Positions 9,952-22,800 of a stretch of 64,000 nt of DNA are shown here, piece by piece (position 1 is the stretch's first letter; every line of letters starts with the position of its first letter). The notes beneath the pieces are model-generated. The model was not told the DNA's origin. It did not search any database and was given only the letters and a program-made list of their open reading frames with translations. Origin of the DNA: Maylandia zebra (Eukaryota; Chordata; Actinopteri; Cichliformes; Cichlidae); contig NC_135177.1 in assembly GCF_041146795.1 (NCBI RefSeq), positions 19,977,560-20,041,559 of the forward strand. The letters are read 5' to 3'. The position numbers and the translations under genes were made by a program.

Positions 9952-12900
9952 ATGGCAGACCAGAAGTAAGTCGTTTTAGCTGTAGTATATGACACTACAA
10001 GTGCTTCCAGTCCACAGTTTTGTGTGTGGGGTGTGTGTGCGTGTTTTATACACTCCTGTTTCTTGATTTGTGTGACACTGAATTCCAGAGATCTATTTAT
10101 AACTCTCACTTCTCTACCAGAACCGTGATGTCTGCCCATTCACAGGCAGTGTGAGCACTTTTTTTAAACTGCACTTTATCTTAGAACAGATTTATTTTTC
10201 CAGAAAATCCTCCTCTTCCTTTCTGGTATCCATGTTTAGGCTGTACGTTTCTTTCCTCTCTTATCCGATGATTGTGATCAAATCCATGAGCTTTTCTTGT
10301 AAATGGAAAATATTACAGGGAATTATTTATGTTTCTTGATGCACAGCCAAAACCTCACATGCTGCAGGGGCTGCTTTTCCCAACTCACTTAATTTCTTAT
10401 TCTTTTACAGACCTCCTCTGTTGTGACTATTCACAAGTCTGCTTAGAAAAGAATAACTTCAGTGCATGTACACTTGATCTCAGTAGCAGTAAACTTCCTT
10501 TTATACTTCTGACATCACATGGATAACCCGATTATTTGCTATTTTACCTTCCAGAGACAACATAGACGATTTTAAAGTCCAGACAGCTAAGCACCCTAAT
10601 ATGACTTCGGCCCCATTACGGCCGCATAGTGAACACTCTAAAGACCGGGCATCCAAGAGGCTTTCGACCGAGTCCAATGGGACTAGCGACGGTGGTGTCG
10701 GGTCATCTACACCGGTGGAGATTACTGCTTTGGAAGAATCATTTCGACGCTTCGCCATCCACGGCGACACTCGTGCAACCGGCAAGGAGATGCACGGCAA
10801 GAACTGGTCCAAGCTCTGCAAGGACTGCGGCGTGATCGACGGCAAGAACATCACCCTCACTGACGTGGACATCGTCTTCAGCAAAGTCAAGTAAGAAAGA
10901 CACCGACATTATTGCACACTAAGGATACAATTTCAGTTTGGATTAGTAGAAAGTCTTTTCCATCATATTTGGGTTTTACCTTCCAATTTGCAATTGATTG
11001 TTTAAATCACTTAGCTGTTGTGTCGCGACAGAAGCGCATATTTTATTTATTGCATTTGTCATTTTGTAGATGATTGTTGGTAGAGAATTGCAAACATTTA
11101 GAATTGTGGTTCAAAGAACATAAAACTGAAAACTATTTCGTTTCTGTTTCAGAACATTTCAAAGAACTAAATTAATGTTTTTAGCAGGTATCAACCTTAT
11201 TGTACAGTAACTATGAACACATGAAGGGCATCTAGCTATTATTAAACTAAACTTTAGTCATTAATAAGTAAGTCAGTCACGATCATCAGTTTATAAAGCC
11301 ATCAAAATATCATAAACAAATCCAAGGCTCGGTTTAGCAGTTTCTGAATTTCATGTTCTGTTTCAGAACATGCTGTTCTTTCTTTTATTAAGGAGACTTG
11401 TAGTATTCGGTTGGTCAAAAACAGCAGCTAGAACAAAATGCCAGGATGGCTCATCTTATATTTCCTCAGGCTGGGCTGATTCACCCTTTACTGTGACCTC
11501 AATATTATTTCGCCATGGGAGTGAAAAAAAAAGAAGTCTTCTGCACAGCTGTGCCCATGTTTACCAAATGCACCGAAAATCCGGATGCTGTCTAGGCTGG
11601 TAACACTTTTAAGGCGAGCGTACATGTGATCCACGCCACATTAAAAATGAATATTGTTCCAGTGTTGTTCACACACAATACGGGACAGTAGCACAGAGTA
11701 AAGCTGATGTAAGGAGCGGGGTTTTTACAGCATTGGTTTGTGCGACCGTGCGCATGGTTATTTTGGAGTTTTCATTCATATACAGAGAGGCTTTGAACTT
11801 GTTTCATCCTGGTTGAATGATCTGAATAAGGATTATTACGCAAGACGGCACCAGAATTGCGGAGTACGGCTGGGAGCCACACTTCATTGTGTCTACAAGA
11901 ATGGAGAGAAAAAAGATCTACTCGGGAATCTCACGTTGATTTAGCAGATTTTCCATCTTCTACCTGCATATAGTCCAATCTAAGTCATTTTTCATATACA
12001 TTTACTGGAAGAGATTCCAAGATTATACAGAAATAGATTGTTAAACACATGGATGGATATTGAAATGCACCTATCGCTCTCTTAGTCTGTCCACTTCACA
12101 AAGTTGTCTAAAGATGGAAATGGGAGGGTGGAAAAAATGGGTAATCCTGTCCGATTTCAGGTAGACTTAGTCCAAAACAATATTTTCTTTGAGCACGAGC
12201 ACAGCAGCGAGAATAATGGCGAATCAGTCATAATACATTCAATGCATTTAAGAGTTTTGAGAGCATTAATAAAATATTCCTTCCTATTTCAGCTGTCTGT
12301 TTATACAACAAACAGAAGAATCATTTTTCTGAGCCAACCACATCGACACCTTTGCTGCTGGCATGGCAATTTGTGTTTACATTTACAAATATTTTTCTGG
12401 ACAGAATGAACTTAGACTGTGAGTCTTGTTTACATCCAGCTCTACTTGTGAGCAGTATTTTGAAGTGTGCAAATAATATGATGGCCCAAATTTTAAGGAA
12501 CAAAGTATGCCCAATGGCTTTTTGCACATTTTTCTTACCAGTAATTCTGTGTAGTCTCATTAGGTCTCTGGATATGTGTGTGTTTGGTGTGTGAATTTAC
12601 AGGTGCTGTCATCTGATTCCCTCGGGTTCTAATCCCAGGTGGTGCAGCAGGCAATTCTTTCAAGACTCACAGCTCTGGAGTGTGATCCAGAAAATATTAC
12701 TGTAAAATGTGAAAAAAAAACCCCACACATGTGGTGTTTGTATACCTAGCCGTCACCGACAGTATAAACAGAGATACAGTTCTGGGGGAAGGGCCCTTTT
12801 TCATGTAGTTTCTGACTCCAGGCACAGCTGAGTGGGGGAGGGCTGGCATTGCAAGAGATGCAGATCATCACTTTCCTTTTAATCAGTGTTGGAGAATGCA

Positions 12901-15900
12901 TGCAAAAAAATTAAAGATCTTAATGAGGACTGGCAAATTACAGCATGGCCCAGTGACTCATTATTTATTCTGGATATGGAGGTCTGCTGCACCACATTAG
13001 GTCTCTGCTATGCTATGTGCCTGCTTGGAACCAGAATGCTACAACATAATCTGAGATAGATTCATTAATTTGTAACGACATCTTATTTCCAGGGCTTTGG
13101 TTGTATTTCCCATAGCCTGTATATAAAAGATGGGTATAGCCACCAAGTCAGAGAGTAGTTTCTAAATGTTTTGAGGCCTCGATCATTCTTGCACCATGTT
13201 TTTTGTTTTTTTAAAGCGAGGGATGGGACTATATTGGGATAAAGTTTGTAGTATTTTTATGTTTGTGTAGATACTAAACTAAGAGTGAAGAATTTTGCGG
13301 ATGCAACTCACGCAGATGTGTGTAGTCCTTAAAAAACCCCACCGGCACATAGCTTGATGTGCTATGTGTAGATCAAATACTGATTGACTGAAAAGTAGGT
13401 CTGAACATGAAAGATAGTGAAAGCAGCTTTTTGTTTTTAGGCCTTTTTGTCTTTATTAGATGAAGAGATGAGATGAAGTGGGGAGAGAGAAGCAAGCGCT
13501 TCGTGTTGGAGTCGAACCTGGGCTACTGCATTTAGCCCTGCAGCATATGGTTGCTTGTACCTAAAAAGGGGTTCATCACAAAGAGGTAGAAGCATTAAAA
13601 AAGTCTTTGTTTCCAAAGACTCTATTCAAAAGGCTAACATAGCTACCGTGACATCATCCATAGGCATCTGATAAGCCTTGAGATAAGTGGTTCTCATTTT
13701 CATAAAAGAGGATGTGAGGTGCAGTTCTGACTGTGAAACTGCTCATGCATTTCCTAACAACTTGTCAGTCGCAATTCATTAGCCAATGTACATGCCACCG
13801 ATAACCCTCCCTTTTGGTACATAGTATAACCAAGAATTACAAAACAGACTTAATTTTTATCAAGTGGCTCAGACCATAAACCCAGCAGGGAAGTATTTAT
13901 AGAGATCAAGTCAGAGAGCCATTTTTCGCATAGGACTGGAAGTCTTTTTGCAACCACAGCTATCGCCATGTGGTGTCCTTCAGATAAGAATGCAGGTTTA
14001 AGGCAACTTACATTGGTTGCATTGTGCAAGCATTGGTTTATAACAAACAGACAGTTGTTATAAAGGGAGACTTGGCTATAGAGTTAAAAACTGCGTTTTC
14101 ACAAGTCTGTAACCACAGTTAGCCAGTTTGGCATTTTCACACTGAAGCCTGAGGGGTTTGACTTACTGTTGGAGCCAGCCTCAAGTGGCCTTTACAAAAA
14201 AATTGGCGCAGATGTTGAATTCATGTTTCATCCCTGGAAGTCACTGCTTGGTTTCCTTATTAGTGAATGTGATCATGGGTAATACATTCAGTCCATATGC
14301 ATCATATATTCCAAATGGCTGATATATGTCAACAGACAGCAGGTCAACTATCAGTGTCCCTGCCAAAAATAAGTTATAATGACCCTCTGACTTCTGTCCT
14401 TTTCAACCTCATGACAGCCTCGTTAGTTTCTCATCTTCTGTTTATTTGCACAGATTAGCCTTTTGTATTCTGTGAGGAACTGAACCGGTCAGTGTGGGGA
14501 GGTCTGCAGAGAGGAAACACAGCTATGTTCCTTGCACAGGAATGGCAGTTTAAAAGTCCAGTTTCCCCTCTGACAATAGACAGCATGGAACATACTCGGG
14601 GGGGAATGAAGCTCCCAAATGTTCAACACTGATGGATTGCCCAAACAAAACCAGTCACTGAACAAGTGAAATTAATAATAAACCAAAACATCTCTGTTTA
14701 CTGTAGCTTGTTTCTATGGCAGCAGGTTGCCAGGGGAGACTGTGTGCTTTATAGGCTGTTGTTTAGGTGTTTAAGTTTATCACCACAGTGATAGCAGTTT
14801 GTGTTTGTGTTGCTATGAACTTTTCACATGGAAGTTAAAAATGGCAAATGGCCATTTAAACAAGTGGAGCAATTTGAGATGGAGAAAAATTGACGTGATG
14901 CAGGATTTTCAGTTCATACAAGCGGTTTGATCCTCAGATAAACGAGAAGTCAACACCCTTCCAGATACATGGCTGAACTTAGCAGACAGCTACAGTCAAA
15001 CACATTTGGGTCTAAGTGCGTGAGCCGAACACATTATGATGGATGATTTTAAGAGACGGCCTCAAATGCGAGCTACACTCTGTGGAGTTGCTAAGGCGAC
15101 ACATAAGTACTGAGACACACTGGGAGACGTGAAAGTTTTCCCATTGTTTATCTCAATAGGATACCATCTCCATGCTGTCTTACATCTGCCACATTAAAGT
15201 GATCACACATGGCTGAGTGTAGACTGTGGACTGTCATCTTAACCTCAAACTGCTCTGAAACACATTAGTACTTGGTACTATGGAGGACCTAAATTCTCAA
15301 AAAAGTCAATAAGAAAATGACCATGCACCAGGAAAAATAAGTCAATGTAAGTATTTGTTTAAAAAAATTCATTTAAAAGTTTTATTTTTTCATTCATCTG
15401 CTTTTATATTAATTTCCCAATTAGCTTACTTTCTTGTTTAACACTACAGGCTATTTTCAGCTAGACTGGCTCATTTCACCTGACTTGTAACCATTTCTGT
15501 TGCAAGTCTTTGAATGACCAACCAAAAGGACCAAAGGTGAATCAACAACACTGTGACTGATAGCTCCTTTATTACCATACTGAAGCAAAATATGCCAAGG
15601 GGAATAGCAAAATAAAATAATGAATAAATGGGAAAATGCAAAACTAAAATACTACAGGTATTTTAGACCTAGCAGGTCTTAACTGAGGTAAAAAAATACA
15701 GCCTCAAATGAACTATAAAACATGACATATCTCATCGTGTCATTATTTATTTAAGAAAGGGCCAGGATGGATGCAAGTGTTTGAAACTACACCCTCCCTG
15801 CTTTCATAAGAATTAAAAGAGTAAGGTGCTGGTAATCAAATGCACTTGATAACAGATCATGAGCAAGTATGACCACCTCCATAAAAGCAGAAGTTTGTTG

Positions 15901-17218
15901 TTCTGGTGCATTCAAATGTGTTACCACAATGCCAAGGAATGCACAGCTTAGGTTTGTAAAAATGGATCTGGACAAACTGTCTGGACCTTTGGATAGATGA
16001 AACCAAGGTGGAAATCTTTGGCCGTAATTCACAGCGCCAAACTAAACACAGCACATCAGCACAAATACCTCATACCACTTGCTACCATACTTTTAGATGG
16101 GTTTGACTTTGGGCTTAATTTTTCAGTTGTCGGCTCTGTGGCACTGTGCAGTCAGTGAGTGGACCATGAAATCATCTGTAAAATAAACTAATCTAGAGGT
16201 AAATGTGCAGCCATCTGTCTGACAGCTAAAGTTTAGCAGAAACTAGGTCATGCAAAGGGACAATGTTCCTAACCACACTAGCAAATCTACAAGAGACTGG
16301 CTGAAAAAGTCAAATGCCAGACTTTCAACCCAATTGAAATGTTGTGGTGGGACCTTGAGAGAGCTGTACATAAACAAATGCCCGCAAACCTCAATGAACT
16401 GAAGCAACATTGTCAAGATAAGTTCCTTCACAACGATTTGAGAGACTGATAAGGTCACACAGAAAAACGATTACTTCAAATTGCTTTTCCTAAAGGTGGT
16501 TTTACAAGATATTGAAGCCTGGGGTGTGTACTTGCTTGCTTTGATGTTTTGGCTTAGGTTTTGTTAATTCAATAATGATTTGGTGTAATACATCATGTAT
16601 TGCTGTAAATCTTCAGTGTATTTAGGGTATTTACCTAATTTTAAGGCCTGGTAAGGACTAGATCATCTTTTTCCTATGACTATACTTTTCGGGGTTAGGT
16701 AATATACTATAAAGGTGTTGAAACTCCTACTTAAATGTCCATTCTTTCCTCCTATATTACAGGAAGAAATCCAGTCGCACCATCATATTCGATGAGTTCA
16801 AGGTTGCGCTTGGAGAGCTGGCCAGGAAGAAGTATAAAGACAAGACTGGAGAGGAGGCTGAGGCAGAGGTGTTCCAGCTGATCGAGGGGAAGTCACCGGT
16901 CATTTCAGGAGTCACAGTAAGATTCGATCGGAAAGTTTCACAAGTTTCACAACACGTCTCCTTTTTCAGCAGTAAAAACTCAAACTTTCTTTGTGAACTT
17001 CTTCACAGAGAGCCGTCGCTTCCCCAACAGTCAGTCGTCTTACGGACACCACCAAGTTTACAGGGTCGCACAAGGAGCGTTTTGACGAAACCGGCCGCGG
17101 GAAGGGTAAGGCGGGACGAGTAGACATAGTTGACACTTCTGGATACGTTTCGGGATACAAGCATCAAGGGTCGTATGAAAAGAAGGTGACCAAACCCACT
17201 GCGGGCAGACCCGTGTGA
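9952..17218 (+). CDS. tppp: Tubulin polymerization-promoting protein (TPPP/p25-alpha)
   Basis: Coding exons are 9952-9965, 10555-10890, 16763-16916 and 17009-17218 (714 nt, 237 aa). All junctions are GT-AG and phases carry through without a break. The product starts MADQKDNIDDFK. After a basic, serine-rich disordered N-terminus, the p25-alpha domain runs from about residue 63 ([19 protein letters not shown], then [34 protein letters not shown]). The conserved C-terminal part holds [18 protein letters not shown] and [17 protein letters not shown]. Family members bind tubulin, bundle and stabilise microtubules, and in mammals are abundant in oligodendrocytes. Length is close to the mammalian protein (about 219 aa). 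The start is set by this ATG, which matches the family N-terminus; the exon begins at 9885 with about 67 nt of 5' UTR. The gene is tail-to-tail with cep72. tppp3-type paralogues lack this long N-terminal tail, which argues against them. Confidence 0.95.
13430..13556 (+). repeat. SINE-like fragment
   Basis: TTTTAGGCCTTTTTGTCTTT is followed by a purine-rich AGATGAGATGAAGTGGGG stretch and GGAGTCGAACCTG, which resembles the complement of a tRNA B box (GGTTCGAACTCC). This matches the look of a common teleost dispersed repeat. The copy is short and the family was not confirmed. Confidence 0.45.
15750..16545 (+). mobile_element. Tc1-like transposon relic of a second family
   Basis: The + strand carries decayed transposase sequence: around 16250-16470 the reading follows the order expected of [35 protein letters not shown] and RLIRSHRK, with indels. 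The 5' part (around 15860-16020) resembles the leader of the same family. It differs from the copies at 1, 7916, 22487 and 63602. It cannot code and lies in the sense orientation within tppp. Confidence 0.7.
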
Positions 17219-19870
17219 GGGCGAAGACAAGGAAATAAACATTTGATCAACTACTAGGATGATTTTCTATTAAACGATTACTCATAGAAAGCACAAAAGC
17301 ATAGGATTTCATATTTTTTCCCCATCCATCTATTTTATGTGTGAGTGTGTGTGTGTGAGAGCGAGCAAGCGAGAGAGGTGTTTTTGAGTTCCTCTCTTCG
17401 TGAAGTGTGAGAACTGGAAAACTGTTTACATCTATTTTTACAAATTCATCACCAGCTGGTACATTCCTGTCTGATAGCAAGTTACTGCCAAACACTGAAG
17501 AGAACAAATGAGAGAAACTGCTTTGCTATGACTATTTAGGCTTTGTTGTTATGATAGGGCCTTGTATTTATTGAGCACAATGAGCAACATGCCAAGAAAA
17601 ACAAAAGTGGGACAACAGTTTGGTGAATATACATTTGCACTTTTTAATAGAAACATTTGTTCCCATGTTTAGCTGATTACACGGTTTAGCTTGTTTTGCC
17701 ATTTCAAAGATAATTGGCACAGGTTTTTGACAGAGATCATTGATTTTTCTCTTTCGAAACCTTAAATTCATTCAGATTTCAGCGTTGTCTGTTCGCCATC
17801 TGCACTTAGTAACTGTTTCGTCTTCATGAAATCTGCTGTTTGTTATTTTATGAGCTCACACTTGTCTTTTCAGTAATCTGCCTTTAGTTCGAACCAAGAA
17901 AATCATTTTTTGGGGAGATTTTTTTGTGAAAGTTAGTCACCCCTCTCAGACTAAATATTTGTGACCTTTATCATACCTTCTTGCTTTTGTAAATACATAT
18001 AAAAACAAAAGCTCTCCCATGCAGAATTTAACGAGCTTACTTAAAGCTCTTACACAAAACCTAAAAGGACTTCCCTGTTTTTTCCCTCTTAGTCTTTATC
18101 TAGCTTTATCATACCATATTTTATTTAATTATACACAAACTGTTTTGCTAACATGCATTTTAAGTAATAAATTGGTAAAGAGAAAGCTCTAACCACAGAT
18201 GAGATGAGCCTAACTGTACAAGATTGTATTTTTAACATTTTACTTCCTGATCAGATTTCTATACAGTAGTTCTAATATATTTGTGGTAAGATTGTGTATA
18301 TTCTAAAAAGGTTAAAGCCACATTAATTTAAGACACTGGCTTCAAGTTTTATTTTCTATTTGTATTATGTATTGCTGTACTTTGTGCATGTTATGTATAT
18401 TGCATTTGATTCAGCAGCATATAGATGACGGTAGGAGTCTGTCATATTATATTGGAACTGCTGTGCCTGGTGTAAGAAGAGACTACTGGGTGGACAACAT
18501 TGTGTTGTTAAAAAAAAACATTAAGTAATGAAATTGTGAGACGACAAAATCTTGTATTGTTTGAAATCAATATATATGAACCTGTACGTGTACAAAGTCA
18601 GCTAATGCTCTAATATTTGTTGATAAAAATCTCCTAATGCGCACAGTCATCCAAGGCACAGATTTAACTGAAGAAAAAACAAACAAACGCAGGGATTTTA
18701 ATGTTTCCTTACACACTGTATCAGAAAAAGGGAAAATTGCAAACGAGTATTATACTTTTGTAGAATATTTTTCCAGCAGAATGACAGATTCATGTCACAC
18801 ACTACTTGTAGCCTCAGCTGATGAAGACTCGTGCATCAAGTGCAAAACTAGCAGCTATCAGTGTGTTTTTGTAGCTTGAGTATGATCCGTTTTCTGTGCT
18901 TAATGCCAAATACTGTGCACCTTTTAATGTGGAGACACAATATTGTCCTTTTTTCCTTCAAATAACTTGTAATGTACTATTATGCCCCAGTGCATGCAGT
19001 GTGTTTTCTGTTTGTTTTTTTGTTCTTGTTCTTTAGATCTCTTAAAGTGTGTTCATGATTTGTAGTGCATTATTGAAAATTAAAAAAAAGAAAAAGAAAC
19101 CATGCACGCACACCCTGGAACCTCTGCTGAGTAGGTTTTGGAGTGTCTGTTGAAACAGTAGTTATGTTCTTGCTTTCTTTTCTTTCTTTTTTTGTGGAGT
19201 TTACTCCCTACAAGTAGTACCAACCAACGATCTGTAACATTCATATAAAAAGAAAAAGAAGACATTCAGCTTGTGTAGCATCCAAACCTCTAACCTGGTT
19301 TGCCAGGGCTTGATTTAGTGTTAGCAAGAGGAAAGTGCATGTCTGCCTGCGCATCTCTCCAGCCCGAAGGCAGAGGTATAAATAAAGTCACAGTGCAGCT
19401 GGAATCTAGATGCATTCATTCCACTGCGGCGTGCAAAGCAGATGGAGACTGACCTACAAACAGAAAAAAAAACTAAAAAAGGAGCCAAAAGAGAGACGAT
19501 CCCGCCACAGATCCAGGAAATGCATTATGACCTTTTCACTAACACCCCCCCAGAAAATCATTTGTTAATACAACAGCCCTGTCACACACTCATACACAAA
19601 GCTTCCTGAATGAATTGCCTTTCCCCGTTACTGTTTACATCGAGTAAATGCAGCTTATGCACATTTTTTTAAATAATAGAAACATTTATAAAAAAGAATA
19701 AAATAAAAAAAGGTATAGCACTTACTACAATTTTGCAGTAATCTGCAGTAATTTTAAAAATAAAATAATTTAAGCAGTTTATATTTGCTGGCACATGCTA
19801 ATATGACGGTCGGCATAGTCCTGCTTTGATATTTTTATCCTGGCATGCATCTCTTTGTTCAAATTCTGCA
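17219..19870. other. tppp 3' UTR and tppp-cep72 tail-to-tail gap
   Basis: This AT-rich non-coding sequence lies between two convergent stop codons. AATAAA occurs only 16 nt after the tppp stop (17234-17239) and again at 18166-18171, with A-rich sequence near 19080, so tppp probably has alternative 3' ends. A (GT)n tract lies at about 17339-17357. For cep72 on the minus strand I see no canonical AATAAA close to its stop. No coding exon was found. Confidence 0.6.
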
Positions 19871-22800
19871 TTAATGTTCCCCACTTCCCTTCAGCTCTGC
19901 TAACAAGCATTCATTTGTAGCCACCAGAGACCTGCAGAACACAAACACAGGCACATTTAAATCACAAAACCAGCCAACAAGGGGGTGAGTTGAGATTGAG
20001 ATTACATCAGTTTACTCACACTGAGCATGTAGGTACAACAAAATCAACTGTCAGCACTAATACAGCATTATCTTCTTACCTGTGGCTTTCTTGCAGCATA
20101 TCTGAAAGTTCTTTGACTTTCTCAGCTTCCTGCACTTTCTTCCTCAGCCCCTCGATCTCTTTCTTCAGTTCCTCTACTTCGGCCTGAGCTTCTAAACACA
20201 AACTGGGACACTTAGTAGGGAAAGCAGCATGTTCGCTTATGTCACAGTGGCAAGTACACCCACCTCTGATCTGAGACACATGTGAGCTTTTCATCATAGA
20301 TTTCAGATAATGGCGTTCTAACTTGATGAGCTGCTTCTGCAGAGCAACGTTTTCCTCTAAAACGACCCTCAGCTGCTCGTTCAGTTTGCCCTGTGTTAGA
20401 GTGAACACTGTGAATAAAGTTTACTCTTATGGTTCTCTAAAGCTTGGTGTTGTGTTTGAGTGGTGGATCAACTCACCACCGCTCTCCGAGCTTCCTCCAG
20501 CTGAGCGGAGAGGTTGTGCACTTCAGTTTTGTGCTCTTCCTCTCGTGCTGCCGCTTGAAAGCGAAGTGCATCAGCTTCCCGCCGTAAGGTCCTGACCTCA
20601 GTTTCCCGACTGGAAATATCGCTTTCCATCATGGAGAGGATCTGGACTGCCTGAGCTGAGGCCAAAAATAGAGATGATAGGAAGACATTCGTTATCTCAG
20701 GCTTCTGTAATCAGATAGCGCATTCCTCAAAACCAAAAGTCCAAACTTACACAGGAAGTTGTTGTTTTGATGCAGTGACCTCTCCCCTGTCCAGTGTTTG
20801 TCCACGAGGTTGAGGAGCATCTCCAGGGGTTTCCTATAACTACCCTGGGAAGAGAGTTCAGAGATTCCATGAATAGATGTGCAAAGGAAAACCCTGCAGA
20901 TGAATGAGGAATGATTCACGATGTCATTTGCAAATCAGTAAGAGGACCGAAATAGCTGCCAACCTTTTTTTTCTTCTCAGCTTGCCCAGGCTGGCTGGAG
21001 CTCCCGTCTGTTTTGTTGAAGCTGGAGTAGGTTAGTCGTGGAGGATGCAAGATGGGGTTAAAAGGGTCAGACAGATTCAAACCAGGGCGTCGTGGACTGG
21101 GAGGCCGGATATTAATAAATGAGGAACTGTGACGGAGGCTTTCATCTGGTAAAAATTACAAAATGTGGAATGAATAAAGAAATCATAGCTCAGGGATTTT
21201 GTTAAACACAAATTTATTTCCTACCTGGATTTGGGGTAAAATGCCCTTTAGCTGGATGTCTGGTTTGTTTGGGAGAGTCCTTTTGCTTTGGGTTTCCATG
21301 AGCAGGTCTACGTTGCTCTATGTAGGGGCCAAAGGACACTTTTGGTCTTTCAGGCACTTTTATTGAGGTGCAGCTTTTTTGATGAGACAGATCTTTCATC
21401 TGTGACCCTTTGGACTCACTGTTATCTGACGAGTTACATGTGGCACACACACATAAAAAAAAATCCCAGTGATATTAATCGACCTTTGACAAGCACGTTG
21501 TGTTAAAAAAAACCCACAGGAAAAGAGTTATGTCGCCACCTAGTGGTGATTATACACACTGTCACACGTTGTTTTCATAATTGCTTACTGATAAGGATTT
21601 CTTACCTTCAAAGAAAGCTTTATTCTCATAATAATTCTTCTGCGATCTCAATTCTAATAAGATACTGACATAGAAAAAAACTGCACTCTCCTAAACTAGA
21701 AAAATAGGCTTACCAGTTTTAGTGAGTGGATACCTGAGGATGGATTTAGCAGTTTCCTAAAAATAAGAACAGAGCTACTTCATAATGAACTTTTATACTG
21801 TTAATGTTATTTAATCTGTAGTAACAATAAAAGCACCTGTTTGGGAGTTGAGCTCATCTGTTTTCTAAAATCTTCAGAAACTTTCTCTTTGAAACCTGAA
21901 ACAGTGGATGGTTTGGATTTATCAGAAGTTAAAACAAAGAAACATGAATTAGTCAGGTTTGATTTTGATTTTTGGAGTTGGACATCTTACCATCGGCCTC
22001 CTTGTGAAATGACACAGAGACAGCTTCACTTTGCTCTCCATCATTTGTGGCAACAAAGTTCAGCTCAATATCACGAGTGTCGGTCAGGACAGAAAGGCTC
22101 TTGGTTAAGCGGTCAGTTAAAGCTGGTCTGCGATCACTGCTTCTGAAAAACCACAAATGAAACAGCAAATGGTGCCGCTCGAGCAACCGAGGTTGAGAAG
22201 ACTCGTCTCGCTGCATTTTCATGTGCTCCACCAGGCCGAAGATGCATAAAACTGCAACAAATCTACTTATGATTCTGATTCATAAAACTGTCAATGTGGG
22301 CACACATTTCTGTTTCTTTTTTTCTGCCAATTCAACATATGTACCCACGAAACCTCATCATTAAAAATGAAAAGGATCACTTTATAGCAATGTTTTGTCA
22401 AGCCTTACTTAATCTCCTTACTATCATTTCTCGGTAGCTGCCTGTGCTGCTGGTCTGAAGAAATTCTTGTTTTATGAACAACAGCATACACTCAATGGAC
22501 ACTATATTAGGTACACCTTTTCCACTGCTTGTTAATGTAAATATCGAATCAGCTGTTAACATGGCCACAACTCACTGGATTTATGGCTCGTGCTCAAATA
22601 AAGCTCAAATAATCTCAATCTGGTCGTGACAGTGACTTCAGTGTATTGAAATGGCCTCCACAACCACCAGATCTCAATCCAATAGAGCATTTGTCGGATG
22701 CGGTGGAAATGAAGAGTCACATCATGGATGTGGAGCTGACAAATCTGCAGCAGCTGTGTGATGTTATCGTGTAATATGTCCCAAAATCTCTGAAGAATGT

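Larger units (their letters stand above)
10891..16762 (+). other. Large tppp intron between coding exons 2 and 3
   Basis: This 5.9-kb intron holds no recognisable exon. It contains a tRNA-SINE-like fragment near 13430-13556 and a Tc1-like relic at 15750-16545; the rest is AT-rich. An open stretch at 11738-11944 is uninterrupted for 68 codons but resembles nothing I know. Confidence 0.7.

Noticed and set aside
10501..10890. Antisense open frame of 129 codons
   Set aside because: It lies exactly opposite tppp coding exon 2, with no family resemblance on that strand; a shadow of a GC-rich exon.
11738..11944. Possible extra tppp exon in the large intron
   Set aside because: It reads through 68 codons but lacks a good acceptor/donor pair, and TPPP already aligns without a gap across the 10890-16763 junction.
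22143..22231. Upstream extension of cep72 exon 5 (an open frame continues past the acceptor)
   Set aside because: The acceptor TTTTTCAG at 22143 is strong, phase from exon 4 fits it exactly, and the extension does not resemble CEP72.
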